A DNA stretch of 64,000 nt from DASUPK01 sp963736305 (GTDB lineage Bacteria; Actinomycetota; Thermoleophilia; Solirubrobacterales; 70-9): contig CAVTOD010000005.1 in NCBI GenBank assembly GCA_963736305.1, positions 620,001-684,000 on the forward strand. Reading direction: 5' to 3'. The position numbers and the translations under genes were made by a program. The notes beneath the pieces were generated by a model that ran no database searches, was not told the DNA's origin, and worked only from the letters and a program-made list of their open reading frames with translations. Each line of letters begins with the position of its first letter. The first letter of the stretch is position 1. Positions 44,822 to 54,089 of this stretch are shown here, piece by piece.

Positions 44822-45886
44822 CTACCCGAGCGCCTCTCGCAGCTCGGCGGCGGCTCGCTCGGGGGGGAAGACGTTCAGCTCGACGCCGGTGGACATCTCG
44901 AAGCCGGCGCGGATTCCGATCCGCGGCGCGATGTCGAGGTGCCAGTGGAACTGATCGGCGCCGCGCGGCGCGGTGAGCGTCCAGGCGTTCAGTTGAGGCA
45001 CCTGGTCGAACCGAGCCCCCAGCGCGCGGAGTGCTGTGCGCAGCATCCCGACGCCGACCTCGCCGTCGCCCTCGAAGCTCGGCGCGGGCTTGCGCGGGAC
45101 GATCCTCAGCTCGAAGGGGGAACGCGAGGCCCACGGGCAGATCAGCAGGGCATCGTCGTCGATCGCTACCAGGCGCTCGCGGCGGCGCACCTCCTCCGAG
45201 GCGATCTCTGCGAGCAAGTCGCCGCCCATCGTGTGCTGGTTGTAGGAGATGAACCGCTCCCGCTCGCGCGCCACCTGAGCCGGGACGAAGCCGAGGGCAT
45301 AGAGCTGGGCGTGGCTGTGCTCGAGCGAGGCGCCGGCCTCCTTGCCCTCGTTGACGATCAGCTGAACGTAAGCAGAGCGCTCCGCGTGCGCGCTCATCCT
45401 CTCCCGCCAGCCGGCGACCGCGGCCGAGAGCTCCGAATCGTCGAGCTGCGCGAGCGCCGTGCGGTGCTTAGGCGAGTTGACGACCACCTCGTGGAATCCG
45501 GTCGCGACGGTGGCGCGGAAGAGGTCAGGCTCCCGCCCGCGCGAGACGGCCCGCAGTGGATCTCCGGCCGGGGTCACGCCCTCGTCCGCTTTCGGATCCC
45601 CCTCCTCGTCGGTCTGCGCCAGCGCCGGATAGAGGTTCGGCACCGCGCGGACCCTCCATCCGGGGCTGTCCGGCGGTCCTCCACCGGGCCTGTCCGCCCA
45701 GGTCTCGGGCGGGGTGCGGTCCTCTCGTCCTTCGCAGAAGGGGCACTTCTCGGCGGCCTCGCCGTTCTCCTCGGTCGGGATGCCGCCGAAATCGAAGGGC
45801 CGGTCGGCTCGCGCGGGGGAGAGGATCGTGCGCAGGCCGGTGAGCTGGTCGAGGCGGATCTCGGGGGTTGGCTTCTCGTCGGCCAC
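44822..45886 (-). CDS. galT: Galactose-1-phosphate uridylyltransferase family
   Basis: 354 residues. The CPFC zinc pair near residue 48, EVVVNSPKH, LEHSHAQLYA (HxHxQ with the nucleophilic His; the usual Pro between the His residues is Ser) and QFHWHLDIAPR match GalT. It exchanges UMP between UDP-glucose and galactose-1-phosphate; a broader UTP-hexose specificity is possible. Its start shares a base with the stop of the GNAT gene. Confidence 0.9.
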   Translation of the reverse strand: MADEKPTPEIRLDQLTGLRTILSPARADRPFDFGGIPTEENGEAAEKCPFCEGREDRTPPETWADRPGGGPPDSPGWRVRAVPNLYPALAQTDEEGDPKADEGVTPAGDPLRAVSRGREPDLFRATVATGFHEVVVNSPKHRTALAQLDDSELSAAVAGWRERMSAHAERSAYVQLIVNEGKEAGASLEHSHAQLYALGFVPAQVARERERFISYNQHTMGGDLLAEIASEEVRRRERLVAIDDDALLICPWASRSPFELRIVPRKPAPSFEGDGEVGVGMLRTALRALGARFDQVPQLNAWTLTAPRGADQFHWHLDIAPRIGIRAGFEMSTGVELNVFPPERAAAELREALG

Positions 45887-46335
45887 TAGAGCGCCTTCCT
45901 CATCCGGACGTGCTCGATCTCCGCCTCCATGAACGTCTCGCCCTCGGCGACGTATCCGTTCGAGGCGTAGAAGGGCTCGGCGCGCCGCTGGGCGTGCAGG
46001 AGCATCTCTTCGGCTCCCTGCTCGCGGGCCTTTGCCTCCGCTCCGGCGAGCAGCCGGCCCCCGACGCCGAGCTTCCGCAGCCGCCGCTCGACGGCCATGC
46101 GCTCCAGCTTGCAGGTCTCGTCCTCGATGTAGCGCAGCCGACAGGTTGCGATCACACCGGACTCGTCGAGTGCGACGATCTGGGTGGACTCGTCGTCGAG
46201 GCCGTCGAACTCCTCCTCCGGTGAGACGCCCTGCTCACCGAAGAACACCTTGCGGCGAAGGTCCATCGCGGCCTCGATCTCCGCGGCGTCGCGGGTTGGC
46301 CGCACGGTGACGGTGAGCCGGCAGTCGGCGCTCAA
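45886..46335 (-). CDS. GNAT family N-acetyltransferase
   Basis: 149 residues. Acetyl-CoA-binding motif A reads LERMAVERRLRKLGVGGRLL, with FYASNGYVAEGETF as motif B; N-terminal LRRKVFFGEQGVSPEEEFDG is typical of the ElaA/YjcF-like subgroup. Substrate unknown. Directly upstream of galT with a 1-base overlap. Confidence 0.9.
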   Translation of the reverse strand: MSADCRLTVTVRPTRDAAEIEAAMDLRRKVFFGEQGVSPEEEFDGLDDESTQIVALDESGVIATCRLRYIEDETCKLERMAVERRLRKLGVGGRLLAGAEAKAREQGAEEMLLHAQRRAEPFYASNGYVAEGETFMEAEIEHVRMRKAL

Positions 46336-46369
46336 GCGTGCGTCAGAGCGGAGCGGGGTTCGGTCCCGC

Positions 46370-47140
46370 TCACTTGGCGGCGTTGTTCCTGGCCATCGCC
46401 GTGAACGCCTCGACCAGGTCGATCGGCAGCGGGAAGACGATCGTCGTGTTCTGGTTGACGCCCATCTCGAGCAGGGTCTGCAGGTAGCGCAGCTGCAGGG
46501 TCGCCGGGTTCTTGGAGATGATGTCGGCGGCCTGGGCGAGCTTCTCCGAAGCCTGGTACTCGCCCTCGGCGTTGATGATCTTCGCGCGCCGCTCTCGCTC
46601 GGCCTCGGCCTGGCGCGCCATCGCCCTCTGCATCTGCTCGGGGATCTCGACGTCCTTGATCTCGACGGTGCTGACCTTCACGCCCCAGGGCTCCGTCTGC
46701 TCGTCGATGATCTTCTGCAGGTCCTCGTTGAGCCGCTCACGCTCGGCGAGCAGCTGGTCGAGGTCGGCCTTGCCGAGCACGGAACGAAGTGTGGTCTGGG
46801 CGATCTGCGACGTGGCGAGCAGGAAGTTCTCCACCTCCACGATCGCCTTGTTGGGGTCGATCACCCGGAAGTAGGCGACGGCGTTGACGCGGGCCGGGAC
46901 GTTGTCGCGGGTGATCACCTCCTGGGGAGGGATGTTGAGGGTGACCGTCCGCAGGTCGACCCGGACCATCCGGTCGACCACCGGGACCAGCAGGATCAGG
47001 CCGGGGCCCTTCTGGGCGATCAACCGACCGAGCCGGAAGATCACGCCGCGCTCGTACTCGCGCAGGACCCGGACCGCGGAGCCGAGGAAGATCAGCACGA
47101 AGAATGCGACTACAACGATGACGCCGATCGCTACCGCCAT
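46370..47140 (-). CDS. Slipin/stomatin family SPFH protein
   Basis: 256 residues. N-terminal membrane hairpin (about 2-22), then the SPFH/band 7 domain (REYERGVIFRLGR, VDLRTVTLNIPPQEVITRDNV, TTLRSVLGKADLDQLL) and a coiled-coil (about 175-215, AMARQAEAERERRAKII). Such proteins form membrane scaffolds and are nearly always paired with NfeD, which lies just upstream here. Compact 5-base spacing supports one operon. Confidence 0.94.
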   Translation of the reverse strand: MAVAIGVIVVVAFFVLIFLGSAVRVLREYERGVIFRLGRLIAQKGPGLILLVPVVDRMVRVDLRTVTLNIPPQEVITRDNVPARVNAVAYFRVIDPNKAIVEVENFLLATSQIAQTTLRSVLGKADLDQLLAERERLNEDLQKIIDEQTEPWGVKVSTVEIKDVEIPEQMQRAMARQAEAERERRAKIINAEGEYQASEKLAQAADIISKNPATLQLRYLQTLLEMGVNQNTTIVFPLPIDLVEAFTAMARNNAAK

Positions 47141-47145
47141 ATCTC

Positions 47146-47616
47146 TCAGGCCCCTTTCTCGACTCTTGCCTGGTCTTGATCGGCGACCGGCTCGACCACC
47201 AGCGTCAGCCCGTCCACCGACCTGACACGCACTCTATTGCCTAGGTCGATCGTGCTCTCGCGGTCGGGGAGGCGAGCGCGCCAGAGCGCGCCCTCGATGA
47301 AGATCTGGCCCTCCGGATCGAGCCGCTCCCGTACCTCGCCAAGGTCGCCCACCAACTCCTCGTAGCCGGTCTTGACCGGTTGCTCGCGGTGCGCGGCGAG
47401 AGCCTTGCGGCTCGCAAAGACGATGAAGCCGGCGAGGATCAGCCCCGCGATCACGATCGCGGCAACAGGCAGGTCGTGCCCCGCGTCTCGCCATGCGAAG
47501 CCGGCCCCGACGAGCGCCCCGACGCCGAGCAGCCCGAGCACCGTCGTCGGCGCGTGCGCCTCGGCTATGAAGAGGAGCAGGGCAACGGCCAGAAGCGCGA
47601 TCGCAAGGCCGGTCAT
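47146..47616 (-). CDS. NfeD-like membrane protein (short form)
   Basis: 156 residues. Four membrane helices or so (about 3-20, 25-45, 49-70) then a C-terminal OB-fold domain (GEVRERLDPEGQIFIEGALWRAR, VRVRSVDGLTLVVEP). The N-terminal ClpP-like protease domain of long NfeD is absent. Works with the stomatin gene downstream. ATG 47616 has GGATAA upstream; longer frames are shadow of the TlpA gene. Confidence 0.92.
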   Translation of the reverse strand: MTGLAIALLAVALLLFIAEAHAPTTVLGLLGVGALVGAGFAWRDAGHDLPVAAIVIAGLILAGFIVFASRKALAAHREQPVKTGYEELVGDLGEVRERLDPEGQIFIEGALWRARLPDRESTIDLGNRVRVRSVDGLTLVVEPVADQDQARVEKGA

Positions 47617-47623
47617 GGATTCA

Positions 47624-48220
47624 TTATCCGCCTTGAACCACGTACTTCTGGATATCGGCCGAAAGATCGGCCTCGCTCCGGTACTGGCCCTGGTGGGTGT
47701 AGACGACGTTGCCGCCCCGGTCATAGAAGACGGTGGCCGGATAGCCGATCCCGTGGAGCTCCTCGCGGATCGACTTGTCCGGGTCGCTGTAGGAGGGATA
47801 GGGAAGCGGCAACTCGCCGAGGAAGGTCTTGGCGGAACCGCTCGAGTCGTCGGAGTCGACCCCCAGGAAGGCGATGTCCTTGGCGCGCTTCGACGCCTGG
47901 GACTGGAGGAAGGGGAACTCGAAGCGGCAGGGGCCGCACCACGAGGCCCAGTCGTTGACCACGATCGGCGTCCCCCGGAGCGCGGCGATTCGCTGATCGA
48001 AGGCGTTCTTGCCGCCATCCAGCAGCTGATTGGCTTGGCTGCGGATCGCCGCGAGCTGAGGCTGGGCCCCGGTGAGCGGCTGCGTCGCCTGATCGAGGGA
48101 GAGGCGAGAGTCGGGGTTCCCTCCGCCACCCCCGGCGCAGCCGGCCAGGAGCACGCCCGCCAGCAGGGCGACCGCGAGGGTGGGAAGGGCGATTCGGCGT
48201 GCCGATGAGGCGAGCTTCAT
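47624..48220 (-). CDS. TlpA-like thioredoxin lipoprotein
   Basis: 198 residues. Lipobox LLAGC with Cys28, then a helical segment (about 40-78) and a thioredoxin fold with the active site WCGPC (Cys95, Cys98), FLGVDSDDSSGSA and the cis-Pro loop GIGYPATVFYD. It probably reduces disulphides outside the membrane, for example in cytochrome c maturation, whose ccm genes lie 8-10 kb away. Divergent from the helicase gene; the 178 bases between (48221-48398) hold no gene and no clear promoter. Confidence 0.92.
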   Translation of the reverse strand: MKLASSARRIALPTLAVALLAGVLLAGCAGGGGGNPDSRLSLDQATQPLTGAQPQLAAIRSQANQLLDGGKNAFDQRIAALRGTPIVVNDWASWCGPCRFEFPFLQSQASKRAKDIAFLGVDSDDSSGSAKTFLGELPLPYPSYSDPDKSIREELHGIGYPATVFYDRGGNVVYTHQGQYRSEADLSADIQKYVVQGG

Positions 48221-48398
48221 ATGCAGGGAATACGGGTTGTCGATCAAGAGTGCTTTAATTCCTATCGGTCCATCAAGCGTCCTGGACCCAGGGAGAGCCC
48301 GGAGCGGACAGCCGTATCTCGGGTGTTTTCCGTGATCAGGCCATAAGCGCCTCGCCATCATTTCGTCTGGCGGGGAGCGGCGGATCAGAGAGCCTCAG

Positions 48399-50978
48399 AT
48401 GGCTGAAGAGACCAAGCCGGCCGCCAAAGCGGCAAAGGCGCCTACGAGCGCCGACATCGAGCGTGCTCGAGAGTTCGCGCGCGAGCCGTTCCTGCTCGAA
48501 GGCGAGAAGCCGAAGGACCTCGCCGCCGGGACTCCGCGCCGCCGCGCCCTGGACGCCGCGCTCACCGAGATCGACGAGGGGCTCGAGGCCCCCTCGATCG
48601 CGTGGCGCCGCGACTTCTCGCTCATGCTCGGCCTCGAGCGCCTGCTCTCCGAGGACGAGCCACACCTTGCGGACGGCGCCGAGCTCAACGCGCATCAGGT
48701 CGATGCGCTCTCCGGAACCCTCGCCGCGCTGATCGCCGACGTCCAGGAGCGCGTCAACGGCCACTCCTGGACGGGCACCGGAAACGGCAACGCCCCCGCC
48801 GCCAGGGACGAGGTGCCCTCTGAGAACGGCGCTGGTGCCGACACCGAGGAGGAGGCCCTCGAAGAGGAGGAAGAGGAGGAGGAGGCCACCGAGGAGGAGG
48901 AGGCCGAGGACTGGACCGAGGACCAGGAGGACGAGATTGTCGAGGAGGCGCCGGAGGATCCGGGCGCCAACCGCCGGTTCTGGTTCGAGCACGCCACGGG
49001 ATCCGGCAAGACCGTCGCGGCCGTCGGCTTCATCGAGGCCTCGCGGACCGGCGGCATCCTGATCCTCACCCACCGCCGCAACCTCGTCGATCAGTTCATC
49101 GGCGAGATCTCCGACCGCGGCTACGGCGAGCGTCTCTCGCCTCCGCTGCTCGATGGCGCCGACCATCCGTACGGGCCGGTGACGGTCGAGACCTACCAGT
49201 GGTTCGTCCGCAACGCGGGCCGGATCTCCGACGCGTACTCGATCGTGATCTGCGATGAGGCCCACACCGCGCTCGGCGAGAAGACCAGTGGCTGCATCCG
49301 CGCCTGGGTCGGCCCTGTCTTCATCGGCATGACCGCGACCGGTGCGCTGATCGCCCGCCACGTCGCCGATCTCTTCCCCACCCAGACCTCGCGCTTCGAC
49401 CTCGCCCAGGCCGCCCGCCGCGGCGTGATCGCGCCGCTGCGCTGCGTCCGCATCCCGCCGGGCCCGGGAGTCCGAACGATCGCCAAGGTGCCGCTGCGCA
49501 AGGGCGAGGTGGACCAGGACTTCGACCAGGAGGAGCTGGCCAAGCTCCTCGACCAGGCTCCCTTCAACGTCGCGATCGCGGATCTCTACCGCTCCCGCTT
49601 CCGCCGCGTGCCGGGCGTCGTCTACACCGCGGGTGTGAAGCACGCGAACAACGTCGCCAAGGCCTTCCAGGACGCCGGGATCAACGCCCGCGCCGTCTCG
49701 GGCGAGACACCCAAGCGCGAGCTGGCCGAGATCCTCGCCGGCTTCGAGCGAGGCGAGGTCGATGTGCTCTGCAACGCGATGCTGCTCGCCGAGGGCTGGA
49801 ACTCACCCCGGGCGACCATCTGCATGCACCTTGCGCCGACGGCCTCCAAGCGCGTCTACCAGCAGAGGGTCGGGCGAGTCACCCGCCGGAACCCCGGCAA
49901 GGAGGCGGGCCTGGTGATCGACCTCGTCCACCCGGCCACCACTCACGACGAGACCATCGTCACCCTCCACAGCCTGCTCGACCGCGACGTCTACCGAGGC
50001 GGCGCGATCGTGGTCGGGCCCGTGAGGCGCGGCCGCGGCCGCCGGGTCCGGGTGGAGAAGCGAGTCGTTCCGGTGTCGGACAAGTCCGAGCGCCGCCTGC
50101 GCGTCCTCGAGCGTGAGCTCTGGCGGATCGCCGTCGAGAACCTGAACCACTCCGAGCAGCACGTCTGGGCCGCCCTTGCGGGTGCCCGCGTGAACCCGTC
50201 CGGCTGGCGGCGCGCCAAGGCGATGCTCCAGAACGATCAGACCAAGGAGCTCCGCCGCCGCTTCCTGCTCACCTGCGTGCAGCGGAACCGCAACCAGCAG
50301 CTTCGGATCAAGGCGCTGGTGGAGATCGCCGCCCTGCGTGACGCCGAGGCCTTCGACGACGCGATCGACACGATCGGCACCTGGCCCCGCGACGATCGCC
50401 GGGCCGGGACCAAGGTGATGCTCGAGGCGCTCGCCGAGCGGCGCATCGGCCGCCGCGACCAGGCCCAGGCCTGGGTCTGGCGCCTCGCCGAGTACACGCG
50501 CGACCTGCACGAGGAGTACGCCGTACAGCGCTGGCCGGAGACCAAGCGCCTCCTCGGCCTGCTCGTCAACTCATCCGGCCGCGCCCACGGGCGCAACGCC
50601 CGCAGGCTGGTGCACGCGTCCCGCAACCAGGACCGCCGCCTCTCGGCCGCGCTCCTTGCCGCCGGCGTCGCCCACACTCCGGAGGGTGAGGAGGTCCTCC
50701 GGGGCGCCCGCATGCGCGCGGCGCGGAAGCCCTCAGCGGTCGCCCGCGAGCTGCTTCGCAACTTCCCGAAAGCCGGTGGCCGGAAGCGCCGCCGCAAGCG
50801 CAAGGGCGGATCGCAGAACGGCGGTACGTCGAAGAAGAACGGCGCCAGGGCAGAGGCCAACGGTGAGCGCGCGGACGAGCAGGAGATCGAGGAGCTCGAA
50901 GTCGCGGAGGACGAGAACGGCGCGGAGCCGGACGCCCACGAGGAACTAGAGGCCGCCGAGGCCGCCGACGAGTCTTAG
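48399..50978 (+). CDS. SF2 DEAH helicase with glutamate-rich insert
   Basis: 859 residues. N-terminal helical part with LNAHQVDALSG (about 96-106), then a strongly acidic insert (about 149-187, mostly Glu) before Walker A ATGSGKT (199-205), Walker B DEAH (286-289), GMTATG and motif VI QQRVGRVTRR (488-497). A C-terminal helical region (about 540-790) of unknown type ends in a very basic patch (RKRRRKRKGG) and an acidic tail. Probably an ATP-driven nucleic-acid translocase of the type I restriction/RecQ-like group; no restriction or modification genes are near. Single gene, ATG with GAGAG upstream. Confidence 0.9.
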   Translation: MAEETKPAAKAAKAPTSADIERAREFAREPFLLEGEKPKDLAAGTPRRRALDAALTEIDEGLEAPSIAWRRDFSLMLGLERLLSEDEPHLADGAELNAHQVDALSGTLAALIADVQERVNGHSWTGTGNGNAPAARDEVPSENGAGADTEEEALEEEEEEEEATEEEEAEDWTEDQEDEIVEEAPEDPGANRRFWFEHATGSGKTVAAVGFIEASRTGGILILTHRRNLVDQFIGEISDRGYGERLSPPLLDGADHPYGPVTVETYQWFVRNAGRISDAYSIVICDEAHTALGEKTSGCIRAWVGPVFIGMTATGALIARHVADLFPTQTSRFDLAQAARRGVIAPLRCVRIPPGPGVRTIAKVPLRKGEVDQDFDQEELAKLLDQAPFNVAIADLYRSRFRRVPGVVYTAGVKHANNVAKAFQDAGINARAVSGETPKRELAEILAGFERGEVDVLCNAMLLAEGWNSPRATICMHLAPTASKRVYQQRVGRVTRRNPGKEAGLVIDLVHPATTHDETIVTLHSLLDRDVYRGGAIVVGPVRRGRGRRVRVEKRVVPVSDKSERRLRVLERELWRIAVENLNHSEQHVWAALAGARVNPSGWRRAKAMLQNDQTKELRRRFLLTCVQRNRNQQLRIKALVEIAALRDAEAFDDAIDTIGTWPRDDRRAGTKVMLEALAERRIGRRDQAQAWVWRLAEYTRDLHEEYAVQRWPETKRLLGLLVNSSGRAHGRNARRLVHASRNQDRRLSAALLAAGVAHTPEGEEVLRGARMRAARKPSAVARELLRNFPKAGGRKRRRKRKGGSQNGGTSKKNGARAEANGERADEQEIEELEVAEDENGAEPDAHEELEAAEAADES

Positions 50979-51006
50979 GCATCGCGATGCCGGCAATCCG
51001 CCGGTC

Positions 51007-51744
51007 CTAGCGCTCGACCGCGAGGTGGACCTCGCCGGCTCCGAGTGACACCCGCTCGCCGTCGCTCTTCTCCACCACCAGGTGGCCTTGCTCGTCGATC
51101 TCCTCTGCGACCCCCTCGCCGCCCTCCCAGGAGATGCGCTTTCCGCAGAGGGCATCCCGTGCCCGGTAGGCGGCGAGGATCTCGTCCCCAGGGGCTTCCA
51201 GCCAGCGGCCGAGCGCCTCACTTAGCCGCTCCATCGCCGATCTGACGCTGGGGGCGCCTCCACGCGGGAGCCCGCCTTCGGCCTCCGTCGGCAACAGGGC
51301 GATCGCGGTCTCTCGGAGCTCCGGCGGGAACTCCTCATCGGTGATCGCGACGTTGAGCCCGACTCCGACCACGGCCCAGTCCTCGTCCGGGCGAGCTTCG
51401 ACCAGGACCCCGGCGACCTTCCGCTCGTCGATCCAGACGTCGTTCGGCCATTTGACCTGGCAGCGGACGGGCGCCACCGCTTCGGCCGTCTCGCAGACCG
51501 CCAGCGGCACGGCCAGGGGCAGGAGTGGAGCCCGATCGGCGCCGAAGGGGCGGATCAGCGCCGAGTAGAGCAGGCAGGATCCGGGGGGCGCGAACCAGGC
51601 GTTGCCGCGCCGGCCGCGACCCGCAGTCTGCTCGTCGGCGGTGACGACGAGCCCGCCGGGCGCGCCGGCCGTCGCCAGCTCCTTGGCGCGCTCGTTGGTC
51701 GAGCCGGTGATGCGGAAGTGGCGGTGCGGGAGCCCGAGCTCCAT
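51007..51744 (-). CDS. birA: Biotin-[acetyl-CoA-carboxylase] ligase
   Basis: 245 residues. BirA makes biotinyl-AMP and attaches biotin to the carrier domain of carboxylases. The GSTNERAKEL, GRGRRGNAWFAPPG and KWPNDVWIDERKVAGVLVE motifs are intact, and a C-terminal SH3-like domain is present (about 195-245). The DNA-binding N-terminal domain of repressor-type BirA is absent, so it does not regulate transcription. Start shares a base with the preceding gene's stop. Confidence 0.95.
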   Translation of the reverse strand: MELGLPHRHFRITGSTNERAKELATAGAPGGLVVTADEQTAGRGRRGNAWFAPPGSCLLYSALIRPFGADRAPLLPLAVPLAVCETAEAVAPVRCQVKWPNDVWIDERKVAGVLVEARPDEDWAVVGVGLNVAITDEEFPPELRETAIALLPTEAEGGLPRGGAPSVRSAMERLSEALGRWLEAPGDEILAAYRARDALCGKRISWEGGEGVAEEIDEQGHLVVEKSDGERVSLGAGEVHLAVER

Positions 51745-52559
51745 CAGCCGGATGGCCGGAGCGTGACTTCGCTGTCCGTCTGCAGGTTCATCAGTCCCGC
51801 TGCGCTGCCACCGCTGACCGCGAGGGCCAGGGCGCCGGAGGAGTCCTCGAATAGCAAGATGTCCGCGGGGCCCACATCGGCGAAGGTGCCTGCCCAGACG
51901 GCGTCGAAGCGCCCGTCGGGCGCGCGGACCTCGACGGCATCGCCCGGCCGGAAGGGCCCGTCGGCGAGCATCGAGCTGTCGAGGTCGAGGGTCACGTTGC
52001 CGTAGCCGTCCTGGTGAATGGCGTGGGCGACGACCTCGCCGTCGGCGATGCGAGGCGTCGGAAGGTCGAGGGCAACCAGCGAACTGCGGTCGATCGCCTC
52101 GCCCGCCTCTTCGAGCCGGGCCCCAAGGGAGAGATGGCCGGCCACGGGCGCGAAGAGGTCCCGGCCGTGGAAAGTCGCCGAGACGGGTTCCAGCCTGAAC
52201 GGCGATCTCGAGAGCTCGACTGCGTCGAGCGCCCCGCCGAGGCGGTCGAGCGCGCGGGAGAGCAGCCCGTTGTCCGGCCCGACCAGGATGCGTCCCTCCG
52301 CCGCCGCGACGGCGACCGCGCGGCGGGATGAGCCGACCCCTGGATCGACGACCGCCAGATGCACTCCCGGCGGGCAGGAGGGCAGGGCATTGGCGAGCGC
52401 GATCGCTCCCTGGCGGACGTCCTGGCGCGCGATCCCGTGGGTCAGGTCGATCAACGGCGCGCCGGGCGCGATCTGTGAGATCACCGCCCGGCAGACTCCG
52501 GCGAATTCGTCCTCGTACCCGTAGTCGGAGAGGAAGGTGATCGGCCGAGGCGTAGCCAC
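51744..52559 (-). CDS. SAM hydroxide adenosyltransferase/SAM hydrolase (DUF62)
   Basis: 271 residues. FLSDYGYEDEFAGVCRAVI, DLTHGI, VVDPGVGSSRR, VGPDNGLLS and ATFHGRDLFAP are the signatures of the family that also includes fluorinase and chlorinase. Most members hydrolyse SAM to adenosine and methionine. The 20-odd-residue loop specific for fluorinase is not seen. It lies between birA and the tetrapyrrole genes; the SAM-using CobA domain is next upstream, perhaps by chance. Confidence 0.92.
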   Translation of the reverse strand: MATPRPITFLSDYGYEDEFAGVCRAVISQIAPGAPLIDLTHGIARQDVRQGAIALANALPSCPPGVHLAVVDPGVGSSRRAVAVAAAEGRILVGPDNGLLSRALDRLGGALDAVELSRSPFRLEPVSATFHGRDLFAPVAGHLSLGARLEEAGEAIDRSSLVALDLPTPRIADGEVVAHAIHQDGYGNVTLDLDSSMLADGPFRPGDAVEVRAPDGRFDAVWAGTFADVGPADILLFEDSSGALALAVSGGSAAGLMNLQTDSEVTLRPSG

Positions 52560-52586
52560 GGCCGAATCCTATGCCCGTCGTGGTGC

Positions 52587-54089
52587 TCAGCCGGCTGCGG
52601 TGAGCAGCGCCTCGACGAGCCCGCCGATGTCGTGACGCTCGGCCTCGACGTCGACCGTCAGCCCGGCATCCCGGGCTGCCTTACTCGTGATCGGTCCGAT
52701 CGAGACGACCTTGGCGCCCTCGGGAATGCCGTCTGGGTTCGCCGCCAGGAAGTTCCGGACCGTCGAGGACGAGGTGAAGGTGATGATGTCGGCGTCTCGG
52801 GCGCGCTCGAGCTCGGCGGGATCGGGGCTCTCCGCCACCGTCTCGTAGAGGGCGACCTCGTCGACCTGGGCGCCTCGCTTCCGGAGCGCGTCGGGAAGCA
52901 GCTCCCTCGCTTCGGCGGCGCGCGCGATCAGCACCGGCTTGCCGGCCAGCTCCAGCTTGTTGAGCTCCTCGACCAGCTCCTCGGCGACGAAGCGCTCGGG
53001 GACGATGTCGGCCAGGATTCCACCGGCCGCCAGGGCGGCCTCGGTCCCGGCGCCGATCGCGGCGACGCTGGCGTTCGCGAGCGCGCGGGAGTCGCGGCCC
53101 TGAGCGGCCATCGCCTCGAAGAGGAGCCGGGCTCCGTTGGGGCTGGTGACGCAGACCAGCGCGTAGGTGTGGAGGCTCGCCACTGCCGCCTGGACTTCCT
53201 CGGAATCGATCCGCGGTTCGATCCGGATCGCGGGCAGCTCGATCGGCTCGGCGCCGAGCGCGTCGAGCTGGCGTGCCAACTCGCTGGCCTGCGCCCGGGC
53301 GCGGGTCACGACGATCTTCTTGCCGTGCAGCGGGCGGCGTTCCAGCCAGGCGATGCGCTCGCGGTGCGCGGCCACTGGGCCGACGACGGTCACGGATGGC
53401 GGCCGAATCCCGGCCTCCTCTGCGGCGCCGGCGATGCCCTCGAGCGTTGAGCTCACCGTGCGCTGCCCGGGCAGCGTCCCGCGCTCGACCACGGCGGCGG
53501 GCTCGGAGGCGTCCCGGCCGGCAGCGATCAGCGCCTCGGCGATCCGCGGCAGCGCCTTGACGCCCATGTAGAAGACGAGCGTGCCCGGGAACCGGGCGAG
53601 CGCCTCGTAGTCAAGGGCAGAGTCCTCCTTTTCGGGATCCTCGTGCCCGGTGACGAAGGCAACGGCGGAGGCGTCGTCGCGATGGGTGACCGGGATGCCG
53701 GCGTAGGCGGGGGCGGCGACACCGGCCGTGATCCCCGGGACGACCTCGAAGGGGATCTCGGCGTCGGCGAGAGCCTCGGCCTCCTCACCGCCCCTGCCGA
53801 AGACGAAGGGGTCGCCACCCTTCAGGCGGACGACGAGCTTGCCCTGGCGCGCCCTTTCGATGAGCAGCTCCGCGATGCCCTCCTGAGGCACGCTGGCCGC
53901 TCGGGGCTCCTTGCCGACGTAGATCAGCTCGGCCTCCGGGTCGGCGACCTCCAGGGCGTCCCGCGGGATCAAGCGGTCGTGGACGATCACGTCGGCGGCC
54001 ACGATCAGCTCGAGGGACCGCGTGGTCATCAATCCGGGGTCGCCAGGACCGGCGCCGACCAGGTACACGATGCCCGGGCTCCCGCTCAC
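52587..54089 (-). CDS. cobA-hemD: Fused uroporphyrinogen-III C-methyltransferase/uroporphyrinogen-III synthase
   Basis: 500 residues. The N-terminal domain (about 5-245) is SUMT: VYLVGAGPGDPGLMT, the RLKGGDPFVFGRGGEE motif and VVPGITAG. The C-terminal domain (about 258-500) is HemD: KKIVVTRARAQAS, VCVTSPNGARLLFEAM, ITFTSSSTVRNF, SIGPITSKAARDAGL. It closes hydroxymethylbilane to uroporphyrinogen III and can methylate it towards sirohaem or cobalamin. Overlaps hemC by 4 bases; last gene of the ccm-hem operon. Confidence 0.95.
   Translation of the reverse strand: MSGSPGIVYLVGAGPGDPGLMTTRSLELIVAADVIVHDRLIPRDALEVADPEAELIYVGKEPRAASVPQEGIAELLIERARQGKLVVRLKGGDPFVFGRGGEEAEALADAEIPFEVVPGITAGVAAPAYAGIPVTHRDDASAVAFVTGHEDPEKEDSALDYEALARFPGTLVFYMGVKALPRIAEALIAAGRDASEPAAVVERGTLPGQRTVSSTLEGIAGAAEEAGIRPPSVTVVGPVAAHRERIAWLERRPLHGKKIVVTRARAQASELARQLDALGAEPIELPAIRIEPRIDSEEVQAAVASLHTYALVCVTSPNGARLLFEAMAAQGRDSRALANASVAAIGAGTEAALAAGGILADIVPERFVAEELVEELNKLELAGKPVLIARAAEARELLPDALRKRGAQVDEVALYETVAESPDPAELERARDADIITFTSSSTVRNFLAANPDGIPEGAKVVSIGPITSKAARDAGLTVDVEAERHDIGGLVEALLTAAG

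Noticed and set aside
48336..49643. Minus-strand frame of 435 codons antisense to the helicase
   Set aside because: Composition and lack of any domain mark it as a shadow of the clearly coding helicase strand.
52587..52650. Cobalamin or other riboswitch near the tetrapyrrole genes
   Set aside because: Gaps in this operon are 0-14 bases, leaving no leader long enough; none of the recognisable riboswitch cores was seen in the window.
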